From 2-01-FULL-40-13 sp964433155 (GTDB lineage: Bacteria > Patescibacteriota > Microgenomatia > UBA1406 > GWC2-37-13): a stretch of DNA of 50,036 bases. Each line of letters opens with the position of its first letter. Position 1 is the stretch's first letter. Below the pieces are notes generated by a model, which saw only the letters and a list, made by a program, of their open reading frames with translations, was not told where the DNA came from and made no database searches. The stretch spans positions 1 to 50,036 of the forward strand of contig CAYSQE010000011.1 of assembly GCA_964433155.1 (NCBI GenBank), in the 5' to 3' direction. The translations under genes and the position numbers were made by a program. Of the stretch, positions 40,194-47,621 are shown in pieces.

Positions 40194-42003
40194 ACTTTCA
40201 GACTACATCGCCGAGAAACTGCGTGATGATTACGGAGTCAAATATATTTTTATGGTCACAGGGGGCGGGTCTATGCATCTGAATGACTCATTTGGAAAAA
40301 CTAAGGGTCTTACCTACTTTTGCAATCATCACGAGCAAGCTTCAACAATTGCAGCAGAATGTTATGCAAGACTTACTAACAAAATTGGTGTTTGCAATGT
40401 GACGACTGGTCCTGGTGGAACAAATTCTTTCACAGGCGTCATCGGGGCATGGCTTGATTCGATCCCAATGCTTATCGTCTCAGGTCAGACAAAACGTGAA
40501 ACCTCAATATATTCATACCCAAAATTACAACTTCGTCAGATCGGCGTTCAGGAGGCCGATATTGTTGGGATGGTAAAAACGGTAACCAAGTATGCTAAAA
40601 CCATAATGAATCCATACGATATAAGTTATGAACTCGAAAAAGCAGTTTATCTCGCAACACATGGAAGACCAGGTCCCACATGGATTGATGTGCCACTTGA
40701 CGTGCAAGGAGCAGTAATTGATACAGATAAGCTTCGGCGATTTGACCCAAAGGAGTTTGAAAAAAAACATGACACGCAATTACTAAAACAACAGGTGGCA
40801 GAAACAATTAAACATCTAAAAAAAGCTAAGAGGCCAGTTTTAATTGGAGGATTCGGAGTCCGATTGGGTGAAAGTGTTAATTTATTCTACAGAGTCATAA
40901 ATAAGCTTAAAATACCTGTCCTCACTTCGCTTTCAGCCCATGATTTGATGTGGGAAGATCACTGGCTATATGGTGGAAGGTTTGGACTGTATGGAAGCCG
41001 CGGTGGAAATTTTGCTGTGCAGAATTCAGATGTGCTTTTGGTTCTTGGCTGTAGACTCATGGTTTGGGAGACAGGATACGAGCATAAACAGTTTGCTCGC
41101 GAAGCTCTAAAGATAATGGTAGATATCGATCAGGCTGAGCTCGATAAACCCACGTTCAAGCCGGATTTAAAGATTAATTTTAATGTCAGGCTTTTTCTTG
41201 AAGAGATGCTTCGTCAGCTAAAGAAAGAAAAATTGCCAGATTTTAGCTGGTGGATGAATAAAACTAAGTCTTGGCATAAAAAATATCCAAATATTTTGCC
41301 TGAATATAAAAAAGAAAAGAAATTTGTTAATTCTTATTATTTTATTGGTGAGTTGTCAGATCTTTTACAATCAAGGGACGTGGTTGTGACAGGCGACGGA
41401 ACGGCATTTACCTGTACGTGTCAGTCTATTCGCCTTAAAAAAGATCAGAGACTGTGTATCAATATTGGCTGTGCGGCAATGGGATGGGATCTACCAGCTG
41501 CAATTGGAGCATATCTTGCAAATAAGAGTAAACGGATAGTTTTAATAACAGGTGACGGCAGTATTCAACTAAATCTTCAAGAACTGCAAACTATAGTTCA
41601 TCATAAGATACCCTTAAAAATATTCATTCTAAATAATCAAGGTTATCTGGCGATAAAGATTACTCAATCTGGCTATTTCAAGCGTCTATATGGAGTAGAT
41701 AAAGAGCACGGTATCAGTTTTCCAGATATGCTCAAGATTGCAAAGGCTTATGGCATTAGAGCGATTAGAATTAAAAATCAAAAAAATCTCAAGGCGAAGT
41801 TGAAAGAAGTTCTTGGGGCCAAGGGTCCCTTTATTTGTGAGATTATGATGCCTCCTATGCAGCCGCTTATTCCAAAAACAACAACAGTTATCAAGCCTGA
41901 TGGTACAATGGTCTCGAAGCCGATAGAAGACATGTATCCATTTTTGGATCGTAAAGAATTCTTAGAAAATATGTATATCAAGCCGGTGAATACCGAAATA
42001 TAA
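40177..42003 (+). CDS. Acetolactate-synthase-like thiamine diphosphate enzyme
   Basis: 608 aa from the TTG at 40177 (MKKLVKLSDYIAEKL); a longer reading from 40069 only overlaps the cupin gene further and is rejected. Catalytic Glu in FCNHHEQAST activates TPP. VTTGPGGTNSFTGVIGAWLDSIPMLIVSGQ is the pyrimidine-domain core, and GDGSIQLNLQEL to IFILNNQGY is the GDG-x(n)-NN TPP-Mg motif. In glycan clusters such enzymes (for example YerE of yersiniose synthesis) add a two-carbon unit to a CDP-keto-sugar; the neighbouring cytidylyltransferase fits that reading. Others make 2-oxoacid-derived branches. Ordinary isoleucine/valine synthesis is unlikely here. Confidence 0.87.
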   Translation: MKKLVKLSDYIAEKLRDDYGVKYIFMVTGGGSMHLNDSFGKTKGLTYFCNHHEQASTIAAECYARLTNKIGVCNVTTGPGGTNSFTGVIGAWLDSIPMLIVSGQTKRETSIYSYPKLQLRQIGVQEADIVGMVKTVTKYAKTIMNPYDISYELEKAVYLATHGRPGPTWIDVPLDVQGAVIDTDKLRRFDPKEFEKKHDTQLLKQQVAETIKHLKKAKRPVLIGGFGVRLGESVNLFYRVINKLKIPVLTSLSAHDLMWEDHWLYGGRFGLYGSRGGNFAVQNSDVLLVLGCRLMVWETGYEHKQFAREALKIMVDIDQAELDKPTFKPDLKINFNVRLFLEEMLRQLKKEKLPDFSWWMNKTKSWHKKYPNILPEYKKEKKFVNSYYFIGELSDLLQSRDVVVTGDGTAFTCTCQSIRLKKDQRLCINIGCAAMGWDLPAAIGAYLANKSKRIVLITGDGSIQLNLQELQTIVHHKIPLKIFILNNQGYLAIKITQSGYFKRLYGVDKEHGISFPDMLKIAKAYGIRAIRIKNQKNLKAKLKEVLGAKGPFICEIMMPPMQPLIPKTTTVIKPDGTMVSKPIEDMYPFLDRKEFLENMYIKPVNTEI

Positions 42004-42005
42004 AG

Positions 42006-42055
42006 ATAAAAATAAAAATTCAAAAATAAAAATGCAAAATCACATTTCAAAATTC
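42006..42055. repeat. 14-bp-period A-rich repeat spanning start of Ldh2 gene
   Basis: AAATAAAAATTCAA and AAATAAAAATGCAA follow each other directly and continue as degenerate ATTTCAAAATTCAAAAG. The ATG of the next gene (42032) lies inside the second unit. Confidence 0.65.
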
Positions 42056-43102
42056 AAAAGTATTAAAAAAGAAGAACTAAGACAGATTCTTAAAAAATTA
42101 TTTAAAAAAATCAGAGTTAAAAACGAGATTTTCATGCCGGTTATCAACGGTTTAATCGAAACGTCGCTTCGAGGTGTTGATTCACACGGTATTAGACTCG
42201 CTCCGCATTATATTCGAGCTTCACTTTTAGGCAGAATAAATCCAGAGCCAAATTTTAAATTTAAACAGACAGGAAGCTCGACGTTGATTATGAACGCTGA
42301 TGATTCATTTGGTATTACCGCTTCCACAATCGCAATGTCTCAAGCTATTAAATTGGCAAAAAAAGTCGGAGTTGGCGTTGTTGTTGTTAAAAATTCCTCT
42401 CATTTCGGGGCGGCAGGTATCTATGGACTTATGGCAGCAAGCGCTAACATGTTTGGGATTGCGATGACGCATGTTGAAGATCTCGTCGTTCCTTTTGGCG
42501 GAACTAGGCCTTTTTTAGGCACCAATGCTTTTTGTTTTGCTGCACCAATGGAGGGGGAAGAACCATTTATGCTAGATATGGCAACGACTCAGATTAGTTT
42601 TAACAAACTAAGAATGCATAAGAGAGTAAATCAACCGCTTGAGGTTGGTTGGGCAGTTAATAATAAGGGGGCGTATGTAACTAATCCAAATAAAGCCGCA
42701 GCGTTGACTCATTTTGGCGGGTATAAGGGATACGGCGTAGCTTTGATGGTCGAGATTTTATGTAGTTTGTTAACTGGCATGCCGTTTGGCCCGTTTATCA
42801 CCCATATGTTTCCGCTCACAAAAGAAAAAAGACACCTGGGACATTTTTTTATGGCTATTGATATCAAGCGATTTCAGCCAGTTGTGAAGTTTAAAAAGAG
42901 AATGAAAGAGATGTCTAGCTTGATTAGAAAAATGCAACCTGCAGAAGGATTTCCCGAAGTCAGGCTCGCAGGAGATAGAAGTAAGCGTGAATATGCCAGA
43001 AGAATAAGAGAAGGAATTCCTTTAACTAAGGAGATCGTTGAAGATTTTCAAAGTGTTGCAAAAGAAGTTGGAGTAACAATTCACTTTAATAACGACTTTT
43101 AG
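42032..43102 (+). CDS. Malate/lactate dehydrogenase-like oxidoreductase (Ldh2 family)
   Basis: 356 aa, the usual size of Ldh2/MDH2 enzymes (malate, ureidoglycolate, sulfolactate and 2-oxoacid reductases). It contains LRGVDSHGIRLAPHYI, with the catalytic His, then VVVVKNSSHFGAAGIYGLMA, MTHVEDLVVPFGGTRPFLGTNAFCFAAP and HFGGYKGYGVALMVEILCSLLTG, all family signatures. It reduces or oxidises a 2-hydroxy/2-oxo acid with NAD(P)H. After the TPP enzyme it may reduce the branched product or provide the oxo acid. The N-terminal MQNHISKFKSIKK comes from the A-rich repeat, so the true start could be slightly later. Confidence 0.88.
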   Translation: MQNHISKFKSIKKEELRQILKKLFKKIRVKNEIFMPVINGLIETSLRGVDSHGIRLAPHYIRASLLGRINPEPNFKFKQTGSSTLIMNADDSFGITASTIAMSQAIKLAKKVGVGVVVVKNSSHFGAAGIYGLMAASANMFGIAMTHVEDLVVPFGGTRPFLGTNAFCFAAPMEGEEPFMLDMATTQISFNKLRMHKRVNQPLEVGWAVNNKGAYVTNPNKAAALTHFGGYKGYGVALMVEILCSLLTGMPFGPFITHMFPLTKEKRHLGHFFMAIDIKRFQPVVKFKKRMKEMSSLIRKMQPAEGFPEVRLAGDRSKREYARRIREGIPLTKEIVEDFQSVAKEVGVTIHFNNDF

Positions 43103-43160
43103 TGCGATCGCACGAAAAGTAGTAAAAATTTATCTATTTACCTGAAGCTAAATCTAAATA

Positions 43161-44063
43161 ATGTTGACTAGAATTCTATTTACCGGTGGTAGCGGTTTTA
43201 TCGGTAAGAACTTCCTAGAACAGAGGAATGATAAATATATTATCCTCTCTCCTACCCATTCGGAACTTGATCTGGCAGAAACAGATGCCTGTGACGTCTA
43301 TTTCAAAAAAAAAGGCCCGTTTGATGTGGTTCTTCATGCTGCTACAGTTGGAGGTAAACGAAGCGAGAAAAAAATGAAGGATGTGACCGAGTTAAATCTT
43401 CGCATTTTTTTTAATATCGCCCGCAATGCAAAATATTTCAATAAACTGATTCACTTTGGCACAGCGTCAGAATATGATAAATCCTACAATATTAAAGATA
43501 TAAAGGAGGCAGATTTTGATGAAAGAATCCCCCACGATAGTTTTGGTTTCTACAAATATGTGACAGCCAAGTATTTAGAGAAGTCTAAACTGAATGTATA
43601 TCACCTTCGTTTATTTGCCGTCTATGGAAAGCATGAAGATTATCGGCTCAGGCTAACGTCAAATCTTATCTGTAAGTACATCCTTAAACTTCCCCTCACC
43701 ATGATACAAAACGCCTACTTTGACTATCTTTATGTTGATGATCTGATAAAAATTCTTGATTATTTTATCAAAAAAAACCCAAAGTATAGATTTTACAATG
43801 TAGGTTGTGGAGAAAAAGTTGCTTTATTATCAATTGCTAAAAAAATTAATCGATTAAGTAGCTATTCTTTGCCAATCAAGATTCAAAAGAAAGGGTTAAA
43901 TAAAGAATATACCTGCAATAATTCTCGACTTGTGAAAGAGTTAAAGGGATTTAGGTTCACTTCAATTGACGAAGGATTACAACAGTTATACAATTGGTAC
44001 AGGAAAAATTGGAAGCGCATTGATGCGAAGGCCATTATTGAAGATTCATATAATAAACTATGA
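43161..44063 (+). CDS. NAD-dependent epimerase/dehydratase (SDR, GDP-fucose-synthase-like)
   Basis: 300 aa. NAD motif TGGSGFIG is at 9-16, then HAATVGG, HFGTASEYD and catalytic Y-V-T-A-K in FYKYVTAKYL; later HLRLFAVYG and DYLYVDDLIKILDYF. It resembles GDP-L-fucose synthase and related C4 reductases/epimerases. ATGA-type overlap (4 bp) with the following HAD gene shows that they are made together. It probably sets the stereochemistry or keto state of the activated sugar. Different from the epimerase at 18328 in the tail, with no sign of disruption. Confidence 0.87.
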   Translation: MLTRILFTGGSGFIGKNFLEQRNDKYIILSPTHSELDLAETDACDVYFKKKGPFDVVLHAATVGGKRSEKKMKDVTELNLRIFFNIARNAKYFNKLIHFGTASEYDKSYNIKDIKEADFDERIPHDSFGFYKYVTAKYLEKSKLNVYHLRLFAVYGKHEDYRLRLTSNLICKYILKLPLTMIQNAYFDYLYVDDLIKILDYFIKKNPKYRFYNVGCGEKVALLSIAKKINRLSSYSLPIKIQKKGLNKEYTCNNSRLVKELKGFRFTSIDEGLQQLYNWYRKNWKRIDAKAIIEDSYNKL

Positions 44064-44764
44064 AAGTTAAAACGCCAAAAGCCTTTATATTTGACTTTGA
44101 TGGAGTCCTTACTAGAGCTGAAAAAAAATATTCTGCAAATTTGATGGCATGGATAGAAGAAGCAAAACGATATGGAGTTTCAATGGATGTTAGAGTTTTT
44201 TATATAAACGAGGGCAGTGCGCATAAAGTTGCAGAAGCACTTATTAAAAGATACCATCTTAAAGGAGTATCCGAAGAGCAACTTGTCCGAGAAAAGACAG
44301 AAATAGCATCAAATCTTGTTAATAGAACGCCTAATAAGCTATATCCCCAAGTAGAAAATATCTTAAGATATCTGCATAGTAAAAATATCAAGTTGGCCAT
44401 CGCGACAGGAGCAGATAGAAATACGGTTGAGAAAAGTATCCCACCAGATCTTTTTGAACTATTTGATTATGATGCTACCGTTACAGCCGATGATAAAATT
44501 GACGGTAGAAAAATAAAAGGCAAACCAGACCCAGAACAGTATCAAATTGCCGTTGCAAGGTTGTCTGAGAAGTTTCATTTAGATCCGAGTGATTGTTGGG
44601 TTGTTGAAAATTCACCTTTGGGAATTCAAGCAGCAAAGGCCGCCGGGCTTTATTGCCTTGCTTTAATGACAACGTTGAGTAGAGCCACGCTTAAGAGGGC
44701 CGGAGCAGATAAAGTTTTTGCCAACAATGGAACATTTTACCGGTATTTGCCAAATATTATTTAA
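44060..44764 (+). CDS. HAD-superfamily phosphatase/phosphomutase
   Basis: 234 aa. Motif I FDFDGVLT (nucleophile Asp11 and Asp13), motif II AIATGADRNTV, motif III Lys in KGKPDPEQYQIAVARL and motif IV VVENSPLGIQAAKAAGL, which is the beta-phosphoglucomutase-like form (E-N/D-S-x-x-G-I-x-A). A helical cap lies at about 20-85. It is embedded by 4-bp and 1-bp overlaps between the SDR and the GT2 genes. It may remove or move a phosphate on the local sugar intermediate. Confidence 0.88.
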   Translation: MKVKTPKAFIFDFDGVLTRAEKKYSANLMAWIEEAKRYGVSMDVRVFYINEGSAHKVAEALIKRYHLKGVSEEQLVREKTEIASNLVNRTPNKLYPQVENILRYLHSKNIKLAIATGADRNTVEKSIPPDLFELFDYDATVTADDKIDGRKIKGKPDPEQYQIAVARLSEKFHLDPSDCWVVENSPLGIQAAKAAGLYCLALMTTLSRATLKRAGADKVFANNGTFYRYLPNII

Positions 44765-45699
44765 TGAGAAAACTGATTTCTATCGGTATTCCCTGTTTTA
44801 ACGAAGAGCCAAATGTTATTCCTTGTTATCAAGCCTTAAGAAAGGTAGCCTCTCAACTTAAAAAATACGACTTCGAATTTGTGTTTGTTGACAATGGAAG
44901 CCTTGATGGGACACGAGAAAAAATTATACAAGTAGCTAAAAAAGATAGGAGAGTAGTTGGAGTTTTTTTATCGAGGAATTTCGGACCTGAAGCGACGCCC
45001 CAAGCTGCGGTAGACCATGCCTCAGGTGATGCGTTTATTCTTTTTGAGGGTGATCTTCAAGATCCGCCTGAACTTATAAAAGATTTAGTTAAAAAATGGG
45101 AGCAAGGATATCAAGTGGTCGTTGGAACGCGGACAAAAATAGAAGACAATTTCATAATGACACTGGCTCGAAGAACCTTTTATAAAATATTTAAAAAAAT
45201 TTCCAATATAGATGTTCCTGTAAATGCTGGCTCTTACGGAATTATTGATAAGAAAGTTATTCAGGCATTGAAAGCACTCCCAGAAAAATATCGTTTTTAT
45301 CGAGGGCTGCGTTCATGGTTAGGTTTCAGGACAACCTATATTAAATATAAAAGAAGAGAAAGAGAAAGGGGTAAAAGCTCATATAACTTCATCGATTACA
45401 TCAAACACGCAGAGAGAGGTTTTTTTGGCTTTTCTTATTTGGTTTTAGACTTAATGGTATATGGAGGTTTTCTTTTAGTAGTTGTCTCATTTTTATTTCT
45501 TATCTGGTACTTGTTTATTGTCTTTGCTTATGGCAATCCTATCAATGCGTCAATTCCAATAATGCTGGCTATTGTTTTTTTTGGTGGAGTGCAACTTCTG
45601 GCAATAAGCATCATAGGAAAATATATTCAGGTTATCATGGAGGAGACAAAGGCTCGTCCGGTTTATATTGTTGATGATACAGTCAACCTCAAAAGTTGA
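44764..45699 (+). CDS. Polyprenyl-phosphate glycosyltransferase, GT2 (ArnC/GtrB-like)
   Basis: 311 aa. GT-A domain with SIGIPCFNEEPNVIP, FVDNGSLDGT and the metal site ILFEGDLQDPPELI (D97-x-x-D100 type), followed by QVVVGTRTKIEDN and YRFYRGLRSWLGF. Two C-terminal membrane segments (about 225-255 and 262-290), KGK/RGKSSYNF and a final IGKYIQVIMEETKARPVYIV are typical of enzymes that load undecaprenyl phosphate with a sugar. That product could feed GT-C enzymes such as the family-A proteins. Its end overlaps the convergent paralogue by 11 bp. Confidence 0.9.
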   Translation: MRKLISIGIPCFNEEPNVIPCYQALRKVASQLKKYDFEFVFVDNGSLDGTREKIIQVAKKDRRVVGVFLSRNFGPEATPQAAVDHASGDAFILFEGDLQDPPELIKDLVKKWEQGYQVVVGTRTKIEDNFIMTLARRTFYKIFKKISNIDVPVNAGSYGIIDKKVIQALKALPEKYRFYRGLRSWLGFRTTYIKYKRRERERGKSSYNFIDYIKHAERGFFGFSYLVLDLMVYGGFLLVVVSFLFLIWYLFIVFAYGNPINASIPIMLAIVFFGGVQLLAISIIGKYIQVIMEETKARPVYIVDDTVNLKS

Positions 45700-46624
45700 G
45701 CGTTTTTCTGATTATATACTTTGGTCTTCTTTTCACCTCAAGAAATATTTTTGCCAGATATTCGGCAATGACGCTAATTGAGAGAAGTTGAATTCCTCCA
45801 AGAAACAGGATTAGTATAAAGAGCGTTGGGATACCACGGGGTGAATCTGGATTAAAGTAATAGTAGATAAGGAATCCGATAATTGATATAAAAGCTGCAA
45901 CAACCATGATGAATGCCAATTGAGAAATCCATTCGAGTGGTTTAAAGGAGAAATTGATAATGATTGTTTTTGCCCACCAGAGTCCCGACCAGAAACTCTC
46001 GGTTGACTTACCCTGTTCTCTTGCCTCTCTTTGATATTCAATTCCAATCTGTTTAAAGCCAACAAACGCACGAAGACAGCGAAGATAGTAGTCATATTCT
46101 TCGATTTTTAAAAGTTCTTTGATCACCTTTCTGTCCATGATTGAAAATTCCCCTGCATTTAGCGGGATACTGATATAGGAAAGTTTACGTAAGAGAAAAT
46201 AGAAGAATTTATAAAAAAAATTCATTACTAAGCCGTAACCTTTTCTGTCTTTTCGTATGCCATAAACAACATCGTAGCCTTCGTTCCATTTTTTAATAAA
46301 CTCAGGGATGAGCTCTGGGGGGTCCTGAATGTCACCATGCAAGAGTACAGCCGCATAACCTTTAGAATAGTCTAGGCCCGCGATAAAACTTGGTTGGGGA
46401 GAGCCAAAGTTGCGGCTCATCAAGATGACTTTTACGTTTTTATCCCTTTTGGCAAGTTTGGTAAATATTTTTTCGGACTGGTCAATTGAGTCGTTGTCGA
46501 CGAAAATCATTTCGTAACCATAGGGAAGCGATTTAAAAACTTTCTTAATTCTTTCATACATAGGGAGTATATTATCTTGTTCGTTGTAGCAGGGGATGAT
46601 AACTGAGATTAGCAGTTGTTTCAT
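45689..46624 (-). CDS. Polyprenyl-phosphate glycosyltransferase, GT2 (ArnC/GtrB-like)
   Basis: 311 aa, a paralogue of 44764-45699 with the same layout: SVIIPCYNEQDNILP, FVDNDSIDQS, LLHGDIQDPPELI, YDYYLRCLRAFVGF, REQGKSTESF, two C-terminal membrane segments, and IAEYLAKIFLEVKRRPKYII. Having two such enzymes with different glycan-recognition regions suggests two different lipid-linked sugars. Convergent with its paralogue and 9 bp downstream of the methyltransferase at 46634, so it is the last gene reading leftward here. Confidence 0.9.
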   Translation of the reverse strand: MKQLLISVIIPCYNEQDNILPMYERIKKVFKSLPYGYEMIFVDNDSIDQSEKIFTKLAKRDKNVKVILMSRNFGSPQPSFIAGLDYSKGYAAVLLHGDIQDPPELIPEFIKKWNEGYDVVYGIRKDRKGYGLVMNFFYKFFYFLLRKLSYISIPLNAGEFSIMDRKVIKELLKIEEYDYYLRCLRAFVGFKQIGIEYQREAREQGKSTESFWSGLWWAKTIIINFSFKPLEWISQLAFIMVVAAFISIIGFLIYYYFNPDSPRGIPTLFILILFLGGIQLLSISVIAEYLAKIFLEVKRRPKYIIRKTLNF

Positions 46625-46633
46625 TGTGAGTTA

Positions 46634-47566
46634 TTATACACTTCCCAATGCTTCAAGATCGCCAAAAGGATCGGTGGGAATAGGTAAGTTAAAAGTAGTT
46701 AGTAGTTTGTAGATAGTAGTTAAGGGTGAGCGAGCTGATATCTGTATTAATCGATTTAAGATATAACGAGAAGAAAGAAAACGTAAGGAGTCAGTTCTGA
46801 CATTAATAGAAGTAAATCCTGCTTTTTCCAAGGTTTTTCGTAAAGTTTTCCTACTGAAAAAAACATAGTGGCTTGATTCATTGTAGACGCTCCATTTTGG
46901 TCCTAAAATTTTTCGCAATGGAGAATCGTTGTTCGGTGTAGTAATTAAGATAACTCCGTTTTTTTGGAGGAGCTTTTTTGCTAACTGTAAAGTTGGGAGT
47001 GGATTTTTTAGATGTTCGATGACCTGGAACATGGTAATTGCATCATATTTCAATTTTGTCAGATTCTGTCGGAAAATTCCTTCCCGCAAGTGCTCGACAG
47101 GCGGCGAATATCGCCTGACCTGCCTCGCCGGCAGGCGGGTCTGCGCGCTTGCGGGATCCCTCCCTTTTCCGCCACCTGACAAAATTAGCTGAACATTTAG
47201 TTGCATACAGTTCAACCCTTTTTTTCTACAAATTTCTATAGCTTCTTTACTGACGTCGATTCCCAGATAGGGAATTTTTTCTTTTTCTAAAAATTCCTCA
47301 AAATCCCCCCAACCGCAACCTACGTCTAATATTCTTGGTTTGCTTTTCTTTGTTAATTTCTTAATGATTTCAATCTTTTTAAGGAAATAGTCTTGATTCG
47401 ATTGAGCAGGGTGAGGATTATTTTCAAAGTACCCTTTGCCATAGATCTTATTCTTTATGATATTCTCGGATAAAAACAATCCGTCCTCTTTACATTTTAT
47501 GATTCTTTTAGTTTGCGTAGTATAAGCGAGTTCGAATCTATCTTTACCGCATAGAAAGCAATTCAT
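46634..47566 (-). CDS. SAM-dependent methyltransferase with N-terminal Cys pairs and inserted palindromic element
   Basis: 310 aa. N-terminal CFLCGKDRFELAY and IIKCKEDGLFLSENI form a zinc-knuckle-like start, as in the enzyme at 15507-16505. Motif I ILDVGCGWG is at 79-87, motif II LGIDVSKEAIEIC, then FQVIEHLKNPLPTLQLAKKLLQKNGVILITTPN. Residues about 127-171 (GGGKGRDPASAQTRL and on) are translated from the palindromic element at 47054-47184 and interrupt the core between strand 3 and the D-A-I-T motif. Near the C-terminus LTTIYKLLTTFNL is encoded by heptamer repeats (46686-46720). It may be functional if the inserts form surface loops. Confidence 0.85.
   Translation of the reverse strand: MNCFLCGKDRFELAYTTQTKRIIKCKEDGLFLSENIIKNKIYGKGYFENNPHPAQSNQDYFLKKIEIIKKLTKKSKPRILDVGCGWGDFEEFLEKEKIPYLGIDVSKEAIEICRKKGLNCMQLNVQLILSGGGKGRDPASAQTRLPARQVRRYSPPVEHLREGIFRQNLTKLKYDAITMFQVIEHLKNPLPTLQLAKKLLQKNGVILITTPNNDSPLRKILGPKWSVYNESSHYVFFSRKTLRKTLEKAGFTSINVRTDSLRFLSSRYILNRLIQISARSPLTTIYKLLTTFNLPIPTDPFGDLEALGSV
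46686..46720. repeat. Heptamer tandem repeat inside methyltransferase gene
   Basis: Five 7-bp units (AAGTTAA, AAGTAGT, TAGTAGT, TTGTAGA, TAGTAGT) translated in-frame near the C-terminus of the protein. Confidence 0.7.
47054..47184. mobile_element. Palindromic coding-sequence element, copy B
   Basis: A longer relative of the 16109-16205 element (shared part 47061-47178). The outermost stem is TTTTGTCAG (47054-47062)/CTGACAAAA (47176-47184), then CGGAAAA (47070-47076)/TTTTCCG (47165-47171), CCCGCAAG (47083-47090)/CTTGCGGG (47148-47155), CAGGCG (47098-47103)/CGCCTG (47112-47117), and an extra hairpin CCTGCC (47119-47124)/GGCAGG (47130-47135). The stems it shares with copy A differ in sequence but keep pairing. 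It is much more GC-rich than its surroundings and open in the host frame. Confidence 0.82.
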
Positions 47567-47621
47567 ACAAATTTCTCTTAAAACTGTGTAATCTATTTAG
47601 TATATATCTGTTTCCATATCT

